A stretch of 64,000 nt of DNA from Myxococcus sp. RHSTA-1-4 (GTDB taxonomy: Bacteria > Myxococcota > Myxococcia > Myxococcales > Myxococcaceae). The position numbers and the translations under genes are program-made. Each line of letters opens with the position of its first letter. Position 1 is the stretch's first letter. Under the pieces are notes generated by a model, which was not told the DNA's origin, did no database searches, and saw nothing but the letters and a program-made list of their open reading frames with translations. Below, one piece after another: positions 16,601 to 24,300 of this stretch. The stretch lies in assembly GCF_020037125.1 (NCBI RefSeq), contig NZ_JAIQDG010000031.1, positions 62,001 to 126,000 on the forward strand. Direction: 5' to 3'.

Positions 16601-17686
16601 AGCATCGGCGAGCAGAAGCCCGGCATCCTCTACGACAGCTCCCTCACCTTCCAGGGCGCCCAGCTCATCCTCACCTCGCAGTCCGCCGACTTCGCCGGCC
16701 GCCCGCCCCTGCGCGTGGACTTCACCATCAGCGGCCTCGACGAGCCCCTCGTCGTCATCGTCCTCCACATGAAGGCCTTCGCTGACCAGGTCTCCTACGG
16801 ACAGCGGCAGCGCGCGGGCTCCGCGCTCAAGAGCTACCTCGACTCCCTGTTGCCCACCGAGCGCGTGCTCGTCATCGGCGACTGGAACGACGACGTCGAC
16901 CGCTCCATCACCCGCGACGACTTCGGCGCATACCTCGCCAGCCCCTTCGAGCCCTTCGTGCTCGACACCCCGAACTACACCTTCATCACCCGGCCGCTGT
17001 CGCTCGGGGGTGAGCGCACCACCACCGGCTATCCCGACGCCATCGACCACACGCTCGCCACCAACGAGCTCGCCGTGGAATACGTGCCCGGCTCGGTCCG
17101 GGTGCTGCGTCCCGATGCCTGGATTTCCAACTACGCCAACGTCGTCAGCGACCACTACCCCGTCATCAGCCGCTATGCGCTGGGTGGTGAGCCGGGCGTG
17201 TCATCCCCCTCGCACCTCTTCATCAACGAGGTGCTCGCCAACGAGCCCTCCATGCCGGATGGTGGCGTGGACAACCACTACGAGTTCATCGAGGTGGTCA
17301 ACGCCGGCACCTCCAGCGCGGACCTGTCCGGCTGGATGCTGTGGGATTCCGCCCTCCTGCGGCACGTCTTCCCCTCCGGGACGTCGCTCGCTCCGGGCAG
17401 GGCCTTCGTCGTCTACGGGGGCCCCCGGGGCTTCCCGGCGGGTACGCCCGATACCCAGGCCGCGTCCACCGGGCAGCTCGGCCTCAACAACGATGGCGAC
17501 AGCCCGAGCCTCCGCGCTCCCGACGGCGGCATCGTGGACTCGCTGAGCTACACCAGCACCGTCGACAACGTGTCCATCAACCGGATGCCCGACGCGGCGC
17601 CGGATGCCGGCTTCGTCCTCCACACCACGCTCAACCCGGGACTCGGCTCCTCCGCGGGCCGGCGCGCGGACGGCGGCTCGTTCTGA
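13637..17686 (+). CDS. Giant lipoprotein: ten Ig-like repeats, endonuclease/phosphatase domain and lamin tail
   Basis: 1349 residues. The lipoprotein signal (LLLALLLTAC) is followed by a Gly/Ser linker. Ten tandem repeats of about 85-90 residues run from roughly 45 to 900; each has the putative-Ig pattern (YSATL..SGG..PYSW...GSLPAGL.LS..G.ISGTP...G). From about 905 to 1185 comes an endonuclease/exonuclease/phosphatase domain: GHWNIEWFG, GLVEMVD, VIGDWNDDVD, DHTLA and SDHYPVISRY supply the metal-binding and catalytic Asn, Glu, Asp and His residues. A lamin-tail domain (LFINEVLANEPSM on) closes the protein. This looks like a nuclease or phosphodiesterase held away from the outer membrane on an Ig stalk. 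ATG 13637 starts the signal peptide. Part of an export-oriented cluster. Confidence 0.88.
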   Translation: MQLPRVPSLLLALLLTACSGSGPGNPTDGGSGSNDGGGTSVTLATEELPAATVAQPYSATLVASGGSPAYSWHLIEGSLPAGLTLSASGEISGTPSTAGSVTFTLEVRDSAGHTARRVLGIEVRGPGFAVATPALPDAYLGSDYSAPLAVSGGTAPYTWVLAGGALPSGVRLAVNGRISGTPVAPGIFSFTLGVQDASGLSAQRDFTLSVFAPPSLSDTPLALAVVGAPYSASLNATGGRGPLSLRVSAGSLPAGLRLEGSSILGTPTAAGTASFTLQVQDLNGRSASASFQLTVRNGLTVTSTTLPDAYTDAAYGHGLSAAGGKPPYTWALTAGTLPAGLQLLDSGALDGTSSAPGTSSFTVRATDAEGGTDTREVSLTTYTPPTLAAVAAQSAYVNDSIALPFSASGGKAPYLFSTSGVLPQGLTLAAEGLLHGRPGQAGTFTFDVTARDANGRAASRSISFTVHAPPAITTTALPDGDTGKPYSTRLSASGGRGALSWTHVSGSLPSGLALASDGTVSGTPSSAGSSTFTARVTDEGGRTDSRTLSLAVYSPPTVTTASLSDGYVGESYTASLTATGGRVPYSWSIDSGALPQGLSFTASSGTISGAPGAAVAPSVTVRVTDSGGRTSTRTLSLAVYRPPSLSGPSLQLDGYVSEAFSVTYSVTDGKPPYTFFTPGTLPAWLSLSSSGQLSGTPPSEGSTSGQVIVSDANGRTHSRAFALTVRPRPIITSLQLPETRLGESYSTSLQSSGGKAPMSWSLTSGSLPPGLSLSSSGLISGTSTGGTRSFTARVTDINGRFAERPLTLPVYISPRVTTASLPDGVVGQSYSATLTASDGRAPLMWSHTGSLPAGLELSTSGVLSGTPTAAGTASFTVFVQDAEGIEDSRALSLTVRAGGIPLTVGHWNIEWFGAPNQGPPSSSSDGGTSDDLQIAHASNILGDAGVNLWGLVEMVDSEDFATLKAQLPGYSGFLANDESFVLGGSSWYSIGEQKPGILYDSSLTFQGAQLILTSQSADFAGRPPLRVDFTISGLDEPLVVIVLHMKAFADQVSYGQRQRAGSALKSYLDSLLPTERVLVIGDWNDDVDRSITRDDFGAYLASPFEPFVLDTPNYTFITRPLSLGGERTTTGYPDAIDHTLATNELAVEYVPGSVRVLRPDAWISNYANVVSDHYPVISRYALGGEPGVSSPSHLFINEVLANEPSMPDGGVDNHYEFIEVVNAGTSSADLSGWMLWDSALLRHVFPSGTSLAPGRAFVVYGGPRGFPAGTPDTQAASTGQLGLNNDGDSPSLRAPDGGIVDSLSYTSTVDNVSINRMPDAAPDAGFVLHTTLNPGLGSSAGRRADGGSF

Positions 17687-17693
17687 AGGAGTA

Positions 17694-17721
17694 GCCCCGC
17701 TTCGCGCGGCGTCAGCGGGGC
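17694..17721. terminator. Hairpin between convergent genes
   Basis: GCCCCGCT (17694-17701) and AGCGGGGC (17714-17721) form a perfect 8-bp stem with a 12-nt loop, just after the stop of the Ig-repeat gene and overlapping the stop of the minus-strand lipoprotein gene. It probably serves both directions; no long U tract is seen. Confidence 0.55.
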
Positions 17722-18266
17722 GGAGCCATCCGCCCCGGCGGCTCCGCGCCGTCCTCGCGGGGACGGGGATTCTGCCCGGGCGGAGGCGGTGACTCCGGCG
17801 CGGGCAGCAACTCCACCTCGCGTGCCACCCAGCCCCCCGGTCCCTCGTCGTAGCTCACGCGGACCTCGTCGCCCTCGGAGAACCTGCGCAGCGTCACGGG
17901 CGAGCCCTTCTCCTGGAGACGAGTCTCGGGTTTCACCTCGACGTCGCGCTCCACGCCTCCCGGGTCGCGGATGAGCAGCTCGTCGTCTCCGACCCACGTC
18001 ACCTGGCCTTGCAGCCGCCCCGTGGGCTCGGGGCGGCCTGAGCCACCCTGTCCCAATGCGCCTGGGGTGGCCTGACCCGAAGGCCCCCTCATCGCCGCGG
18101 GGTCCGGAGTCCGCTCCTTCGAGGCCATGATGCCTCGCAGCACCTCGGAGCGCCCCTCTCTCTCGCTCGCCGAGGGCTCCTCCCTCGCCACCTCCTGCTG
18201 TCTACACCCCAGGCACAGGCCGCCCACGACGAGCCCCAGGAACGTCCACTTGCGCGTGCCGCTCAT
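17712..18266 (-). CDS. Small lipoprotein of unknown function
   Basis: 184 residues. The export signal TFLGLVVGGLCLGC ends in a lipobox Cys. The middle part is Gly/Pro-rich and disordered. The segment from about 90 to 160 (GRLQGQVTWVGDDELLIRDP and DEVRVSYDEGPGGWVAREVE) reads like a small beta-barrel of the DUF5666 or OB-like kind found in envelope proteins. The tail is Pro-rich. ATG 18266 has GAGG upstream; a GTG at 18284 is a weaker alternative. No function can be given. The same-strand gene upstream (18405-19163) also encodes an exported protein. Confidence 0.7.
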   Translation of the reverse strand: MSGTRKWTFLGLVVGGLCLGCRQQEVAREEPSASEREGRSEVLRGIMASKERTPDPAAMRGPSGQATPGALGQGGSGRPEPTGRLQGQVTWVGDDELLIRDPGGVERDVEVKPETRLQEKGSPVTLRRFSEGDEVRVSYDEGPGGWVAREVELLPAPESPPPPGQNPRPREDGAEPPGRMAPPR

Positions 18267-18404
18267 CGCCTCGTGCCCTCCCACCGGAGCAGGAAGACTG
18301 GCCCCGGCGTTCCTCCCCTTCCTCTCTCAACATGAGGACGGCCCCGGCGGCCGAGAACCCGGGGGGCTCCTCGCCTCGCGGTGCGAGGCAGGGCGGGCAG
18401 GCGA

Positions 18405-19163
18405 CTACTTCAAGGGCTCGATGACGTAGATGAGCGTCACCTTCGCCTGCACCGTCTGCTCCTCCGGCTGGATGGGCGTCGTCGCCGAGCGGGCGTCCGC
18501 CGTCTCCGCCATGGCGACTCGCGCCGGGTACAGGCGCGGAGGCTCCGTCACCGTGCTCGCGTCCAGCACCGCGCCCAGCTTCACGTTCAGCGCCGCCGCC
18601 AGCACCTCGGCCGACTTGCGTGCGCGCGCCACCGCCTGCCGCAGCGCCTCGCCCTGCACCGCGTCCTCACGGCTGAGCCCGAAGCGCACCTGGTCCACCC
18701 GGTTCGCCCCCGCCGCGAGCGCCTGGTCCAGCAGGCTTCCCACCCTCGACAGCTCCGTCACGTGCACGCTGACCAGGTTGCTCACCCGGTAGCCCCGCAG
18801 CTTCGGCTCCTGCTCGTGGGGCGCCGGCGGCGCGTACTCCGGATACACCGCGTAGTTGCGCGTCTGGATGTCCCGCCGCGCGATGCCCGCGGACGTCAGC
18901 GCCGCGATGACCTTCTCCATCCGTTTCGCGTTCTGCTCCCCCGCCGCCTTCGCGTTCGGCGCCAGCGTCTCCACCGCGAGGTCGAGGAAGGCCTCGTCCG
19001 GCTGCGCCTTCACCTCGCCCGTGCCCTCCACGCGAATCGTCCGCACCTGCGGGTCCACCGGCGGACGCGGCGTGGACGCGGGCGTGGACTGCGCGCCGGC
19101 AACCAGGCTGGAGAGCAGCATGGCGGCGAGGAACAGGGGGCGGACAGGTCGTGTGTGGAGCAT
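18405..19163 (-). CDS. SIMPL-domain (DUF541) periplasmic protein
   Basis: 252 residues with a signal peptide (LFLAAMLLSSLVAGAQ). The mature protein has the SIMPL hallmarks: IRVEGTGEVKAQPDEA at its start, the alternating helix EQNAKRMEKVIAALTSAGI, RDIQTRNYAVYPEY, and a GANRVDQVRFGLS segment. Members such as E. coli YggE are periplasmic and have been linked to oxidative stress, but the biochemical role of the family is unclear. Start ATG 19163 has GAGGAAG upstream. It is not obviously in an operon with the hemerythrin gene, because hairpins lie between them. Confidence 0.88.
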   Translation of the reverse strand: MLHTRPVRPLFLAAMLLSSLVAGAQSTPASTPRPPVDPQVRTIRVEGTGEVKAQPDEAFLDLAVETLAPNAKAAGEQNAKRMEKVIAALTSAGIARRDIQTRNYAVYPEYAPPAPHEQEPKLRGYRVSNLVSVHVTELSRVGSLLDQALAAGANRVDQVRFGLSREDAVQGEALRQAVARARKSAEVLAAALNVKLGAVLDASTVTEPPRLYPARVAMAETADARSATTPIQPEEQTVQAKVTLIYVIEPLK

Positions 19164-19274
19164 GGCGCTTCCTCGGGCGGTCCAGTACAGCGGGGTCGGG
19201 ATGCAACGTCCTCACCCCCTGGGACGGCTCCGCCCCGTACGGCATTCACGGCGCCGCGCAGTCCCCGTATGCGT

Positions 19275-19312
19275 GGGGCGCGCCCTCCTTCCGCGGAAAG
19301 TGAGGGCGCCCC
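19275..19312 (-). terminator. Hairpin downstream of the hemerythrin gene
   Basis: The arm at 19275-19287 (GGGGCGCGCCCTC) pairs with GAGGGCGCCCC (19302-19312) with a 2-nt bulge, followed on the minus strand by GC-rich sequence without a clear U tract. It is a plausible terminator about 75 nt after the hemerythrin stop. Confidence 0.4.
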
Positions 19313-19319
19313 AGGAGAC

Positions 19320-19391
19320 TCCGCCGCGCCGGCCTCACCGGCCCGTGGAAGGAATGTTCCTTCCACGAGCCCTCCGCCGCGCCGGCCTCAC
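19320..19391. repeat. Perfect 22-bp palindrome inside a 19-bp direct duplication
   Basis: GTGGAAGGAA (19345-19354), TG, TTCCTTCCAC (19357-19366) is a perfect palindrome. It is flanked by two identical copies of TCCGCCGCGCCGGCCTCAC at 19320-19338 and 19373-19391; the second copy contains the hemerythrin stop codon. A related palindrome lies at 2192-2213, also directly downstream of a minus-strand gene. Confidence 0.75.
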
Positions 19392-20035
19392 GGGCTCGCC
19401 GCGTCGCCGGCCGCTTCGTACGCCGGGCGGGTTTCCCGCTGCTGGCCCGGACGGAGCCCGGCGACCGAGCGCACCTTCGTGGTCGCCTTGCGGCGCGCGG
19501 CCCGCAGCGCGTCCCGTCCCATGTCCATCATCGCGGACACCGCGCCCGCCACCAGGTTGCCCGGCGGCGTGTCCGGCGCCAGGGGGTGCGGCCGCGTCGG
19601 CGCCGCCCTCTTCGCCATCTCCAGCACGTCCGCCATCGTCCGCAGCTCCTGCGGGCGGAAGGCCTTCTTCACGGCGGGGAAGATTTCGCTCTCCTCCTCC
19701 AGGATGTGCGTGCGCACGTTCTCCATCAGCACGTAGACCTTGGCGTCGAAGCGCTCCGCCTCCGGCGGCATCCCGTCCAGCTCCGCCAGCACCAGCTTCA
19801 CCACGTGGTGCTCCTCGAGCGAGCGCAGCACCTCGTCGTCCAGCTCCTCCACGCGCGCGCGCACGGCCGGGTAGAGGACCTGCTCCTCGATGGAGGCATG
19901 CACCGACAGCTCGTGCACCATCTGGTCCACCAGCCTGCGCTTCAGCTTGTGGGCGTTGGGCCCCGCCTTCTCGAACTTGCGAAAGAGCTGCTCCACCGTC
20001 TTGTGGTCCGCCTTCAGCAACGCGATGGCATCCAT
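19388..20035 (-). CDS. Hemerythrin-like (HHE) domain protein
   Basis: 215 residues. The HHE four-helix bundle is shown by the iron-ligand pattern: LKADHKTVEQLF (first His), HELSVHASIEEQVLYPAV (H-x3-E type ligands), LEEHHVVKLVLAEL, and THILEEESEIFPAV. This matches cytoplasmic bacterial hemerythrins that bind a non-haem di-iron centre for O2, NO or peroxide sensing or handling. The last 65 residues are basic and low-complexity (AARRKATTKVRS). ATG 20035 is preceded by an excellent GGGGAGGTGG site. The gene is divergent from the flavin/2Fe-2S reductase at 20355, so both may respond to redox conditions; that link is inference. Confidence 0.88.
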   Translation of the reverse strand: MDAIALLKADHKTVEQLFRKFEKAGPNAHKLKRRLVDQMVHELSVHASIEEQVLYPAVRARVEELDDEVLRSLEEHHVVKLVLAELDGMPPEAERFDAKVYVLMENVRTHILEEESEIFPAVKKAFRPQELRTMADVLEMAKRAAPTRPHPLAPDTPPGNLVAGAVSAMMDMGRDALRAARRKATTKVRSVAGLRPGQQRETRPAYEAAGDAASP

Positions 20036-20354
20036 GAATCCACCTCCCCGAATGTCGTGGGCCGCGCCTCTTCCGCCGAGCGCGAAGCTCCTGGCGCAGC
20101 GCGGCATGAACGCAAGGTGGGGATGACCGGGCCCGGATGCCGGGGCGGCATGGGAGAGGCCCGGTGCCCCGGATGCCCGGCGGGCGGCCATGCTCCGGAT
20201 GCATGCCGGGGAGCTCGCGCCGCGGTGCCGACATGGCAACAAACCCACTGTACCCAGGGGCAATCACCGCCCGGCAGGCTGCTGCCCAATGTCCGGACCA
20301 CCGTGACGCGGGGCAGCGCCCTGCCCGCGGCGGGGAAGGGGAAGGGGGAGGACC
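20036..20354. other. Divergent intergenic region, hemerythrin / reductase
   Basis: No gene seen. It contains a perfect inverted repeat ATGCCG-GGG-CGGCAT (20137-20151) and several further GGATGC/GCATGCC variants between 20130 and 20215, which could be regulator sites for either promoter. An A-rich patch (GGCAACAAACCCACTGTACCC, given in part) near 20235-20255 may mark a promoter of the reductase gene. Confidence 0.3.
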
Positions 20355-21329
20355 GTGGTGAATGACACCCTGCGTGTTCGGGTCGCGAACATCACCCGCG
20401 AGGCCGAGGACATCCTGACGTACGAGCTGGCCGCGGCGGACGGGGGCTCGCTGCCTCCGTTCGAGGCCGGAGCCCACCTGGAGGTGCGCGTGCCGGGGCC
20501 GGGCGGCTACGTGCGCTCGTACTCGCTCAGCAACGACCCGAACGAGACGCACCGCTACGTCATCGCCGTGCAGCGCGATGCCAACGGGCGCGGCGGCTCG
20601 CGCGCCATGCACGAGCGCGTGCACGTGGGCGACGTGCTGGAGGTGGGCGCGCCCACCAACAACTTCCCCCTGCTGTTCGCGCGCAGCTACGTGCTGGTGG
20701 CGGGTGGCATCGGCATCACCCCCATGCTGGCCATGGTGCGGCTGCTCCAGCGCACCGGCGCCGACTACACGCTGCACTACTGCGCGCGCACGCCCGAGCG
20801 CACCGCCTTCCGCGAGCTGCTCTCCAAGGCGCCCTACAAGGACCGCGTGCGCTTCTACTTCGACGGCGGGGACCCGTCGAAGGGCCTGGACGTGAAGGCG
20901 CTGCTGGCCACTCGCGGGCCGGGTGCCCGGCTCTACTGCTGCGGCCCCGCCGGGCTGATGAAGGCCGTGCGCGACGCCGCCACCCACCACAAGTGGCCCT
21001 GGGAGAAGGTGCACTTCGAGTCCTTCACCGCCGAGGGCACCAGCGCGGCCACGGGCAGGGAGGACACCGACTTCGAGGTGACCATCCGCAGCACGGGCCA
21101 GGTGCTGCACGTGCCCGCGGGGCAATCCGTGCTCAACGTGCTGCGCCGCAACGGGGTGCGCGTGGACAGCGACTGCGAGGCCGGCACCTGCGGCACCTGC
21201 GTCACCCGCGTCTGCGAGGGCCAGCCCGACCACCGCGACACGTTCTTCCAGCAGGAGCCCGCGGGCGACAAGCGCATGCTCATCTGCGTGTCCCGCGCCC
21301 GCTCCAAGCGGCTGGTGCTGGACCTGTAG
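20355..21329 (+). CDS. PDR/VanB-type flavin and 2Fe-2S oxidoreductase
   Basis: 324 residues, cytoplasmic. It has the order of phthalate dioxygenase reductase: FMN/flavin-binding barrel with RSYSLSNDP (near 56), nucleotide-binding domain with LVAGGIGITPMLAMV (near 115) and CCGPAGLM, then a C-terminal plant-type ferredoxin with C-E-A-G-T-C-G-T-C and a distal Cys in LICVS, the four ligands of a [2Fe-2S] cluster. It would pass electrons from NAD(P)H to an oxygenase or other acceptor, but no oxygenase gene is present in this window. The start is one of two adjacent GTGs (20355, 20358) after GGGGGAGGA; spacing slightly favours the second. It converges with the hybrid kinase gene. Confidence 0.92.
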   Translation: MVNDTLRVRVANITREAEDILTYELAAADGGSLPPFEAGAHLEVRVPGPGGYVRSYSLSNDPNETHRYVIAVQRDANGRGGSRAMHERVHVGDVLEVGAPTNNFPLLFARSYVLVAGGIGITPMLAMVRLLQRTGADYTLHYCARTPERTAFRELLSKAPYKDRVRFYFDGGDPSKGLDVKALLATRGPGARLYCCGPAGLMKAVRDAATHHKWPWEKVHFESFTAEGTSAATGREDTDFEVTIRSTGQVLHVPAGQSVLNVLRRNGVRVDSDCEAGTCGTCVTRVCEGQPDHRDTFFQQEPAGDKRMLICVSRARSKRLVLDL

Positions 21330-21349
21330 GCCCTGGGCCTCGAGGCCGG

Positions 21350-21369
21350 GGCCGCGTGACTACGCGGCC
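21350..21369. terminator. Hairpin between convergent reductase and hybrid kinase genes
   Basis: GGCCGCGT-GACT-ACGCGGCC is a perfect 8-bp stem with a 4-nt loop. It includes the stop codon of the minus-strand kinase gene (21360-21362) and lies 20 nt after the reductase stop. The stem is very GC-rich and lacks a U tract. Confidence 0.55.
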
Positions 21370-24300
21370 CGTCCGGAGGACTCACGGCGGACGCGCGCGA
21401 CCTCGGCGCGGATGAGCTTGCGCAGCGCCTCCGGGTCGAAGGGCTTCTCCACCCGGGTGTTCTCCACGCGGTCCAGGAACGTGCGCGCCGCCGGGGTGAA
21501 GGCCCCACCGGTGATGAACACCACCCGCTCCGCCACCCGCGGTGCCGTCTGCACCAGCGCGTCGAACAGGTCCATGCCCGTCATCTCCGGCATCATCAGG
21601 TCGCAGAGCACCACGTCGTAGCGCGGCTCCGGCACGCTCAACTGCGCCAGCGCCTGCCGCGCGCTCACCAGCACCTCGACGTCGTTCTCGCGCGACAGCG
21701 TGCGGCGGATGGCTCCGCTCACCAGCGAATCATCGTCCACCACCAGCACCCGGCCGCGCGCGGGCACCGCGCCCGGGGCGGACTCCGGAGGTGTCGCGTC
21801 CGTGCGCGGCTCGCGCGCCGGAGCCCGCGCGGAGGAGGTCTCCGCTCCCGTCGCGGACGCGCCTGGAGCGCCGTCCACCGCGGCCGTTGCCGTGGCGCCC
21901 GAAGCGGCGTCCGGAGCGTCCGGGCTCCGCCGCGGCGCGGCCCCCCTGTCCGGCCTTGCGTCCGTGTCCTTCGCCGGCGACGTTCCCCGCTCCCGCGAGA
22001 GGGGTGCCGGCATCGACTGTGCCCCGGGGATGGCGCCCTGCTCCCGCGCTGGCGGCGGCATCGACTCACGCTCCCCGCCCCGCTCCTGGGTGACGGGACT
22101 GGACCTGGGCTCCTTCGCGGTGGCCTGTTCCCGCACCGGCGGCGCGGGCACCGGCCGGGCCTCACGCGCGCCGCTCCACTCCTGCGCGGGCAGGGCGGGC
22201 ACGGCCCCGGACACTCGGGCCGCGCGCCTCAGCGTCACGCGGAACACGGAGCCCCTGCCCGGCTCGCTCTCCACGGAGATGGCGCCGCCCATGGCCGTCA
22301 CGTACGCATGGCACAGCGAGAGCCCCAGCCCCGTGCCCACGCCCTGCGGCTTCGTCGTGTAGAACGGGTCGAAGATGCGGCCGAGCGACTCCGGAGCAAT
22401 CCCGATGCCCGTGTCGCGCACCTCCGCCACCACCATCCCATCCGGCGCCATGCGCGTGACGAGCCGCACCTCGTTCGTCTCCGCGCGCCCCTCCGGCAGC
22501 GCCTGCGCCGCGTTGATGAGCAGGTTGAGGAACACCTGCGCCAGGCGCGCCTCGTTGCCCTCCACCATCGGCACGTCGCCGTAGTCCCGCACCAGCTTCG
22601 CGCGCGGGCGCAGCTCGGCCATGGCAATCTTCACCGCCGAGTCCAGCACCGCGTGCAGCTCCACCGGCCCCGTCTTCTCGTCGTCCGGACGCGAGAAGGT
22701 CTTCAAGTCACGGACGATGCGCCGCACCCGGTCCGCGCCATGCAGCGCCTCGCGCAGCGCCTGGCTCACGTCCCGCAGCCGCGCCCCCACGCCTCGCGTG
22801 TCCGCCGCCAGCTCCCGCGCCAGCGCGTCCGCCTCCTCGCTCGCGTGCTCCAGGTTCGACACGATGTAGGCCAGCGGGTTGTTGATTTCGTGGCCCACGC
22901 CCGCCGCGAGCTGCCCCACCGCCGCCATCCTCCCCGCCTGGACGAGCTGCGCCTGCGTCTGCCGCAGCGTGCGCATGTGGGACTCCAGCTCCTCGTTGGC
23001 GCGCGCCAGCGCCCGCGTGCGGTCCTGCACACGCTCCGCCAGCCACCGCTCGCGCGCCTTGAGCTGTCCCACGCGCAGCAGGTACACGGACACGCCCAGC
23101 AGCACCACGCCCAGCACGCACAGCAGCCAGAAGCCCGTGCGCTGCCACAGCTTCGGCTCCAGCACCACGTCCAGCCCCACCGACTCCGTCCACCGGCCGT
23201 CGCGGCCCTGGGCCTGCACCTCGAAGCGGTAGCTGCCCGGCCGCAGGCCCGTGTACGTCGCCGTCCGGACCTCCGCGCTCACCCAGCCGTCGTCATGGCC
23301 CACGAGCCGGTAGCGGAAGGGCAGCCTCTCCGCGTCCACCGGCGCGAAGGCCGTGAAGCGGATGTCCAGCCGCGAGCCGCCCGGCGGCAGCTCCAGCCGG
23401 CCCTCCACCGGCACGGGCTGGTTCTGCACCCGCACCTCTTCAATCCGCACCTCGGGCGGCTGCCGGCTCGTGCTCACCCGCGCCGGGTCCACGACAATCG
23501 CGCCGCCGATGTTGGTGAACCACAGCCGCCCGTCCCGGCCCCTCCAGGCGGAGGGCTGCGTGTTGCCGTTGCACTCCGCGCTGCGCATGCCGTCGCGCTG
23601 GTCGAAGCCCAGCGCCGTCACGCGTGTGCGCTTGCCCTCGGCCACCTCTTCCAGCTCGCGCCGCGACACCCGGGACACGCCCTTGTTGCTGCTCATCCAC
23701 AGGTGCCCGCCGGCGTCCGGAATCACGCTGAACACCGCGTCGTCGTACAGCCCCTGCGCGACGGTGAAGCGCTCCCAGGTGTCCTTCCGCCACCGCCCCA
23801 GCCCCGTCTCCGTGCCCACCCACACCGTGCCGTCCGGGTCCGCCAGCAGCGCCAGCACCACGTCTCCCGGCAGCCCGTCCTTCTGGGTGAAGCGCCGGAA
23901 GCCCTTCTTGTCCTCCTCCCAGCGCAGCAGCCCGGACTCCGAGCCGAACCACACCCGGCCCGCCGCGTCCTCCACCATGACGATGACGGGGTGGGCCAGG
24001 CCGTGCTTCTCGCCGTACACGGAGACCTCGCCTCCGTGCAGCCGGAGCAGCCCGCTCGGCGTCCCAATCCACCTGTCTCCCCGCGAGTCCACCAGGAGCG
24101 CCGTCACCACCTCCCGCGGCCCCCCCTGCTCCTGGGGCAGCCGGCTGAAGCGCTTGCCGTCATACCGGTACACGCCGTTGACGGTGCCCACCCACAGCGT
24201 TCCATGGGCATCCTCGTGCATGGCGGGGATGACCTTCTCCGGCAGCCCCTCCTCCGCGCCCACGCGGCGGATGAGCCCGCCCTCCATCCGGTACAGCCCT

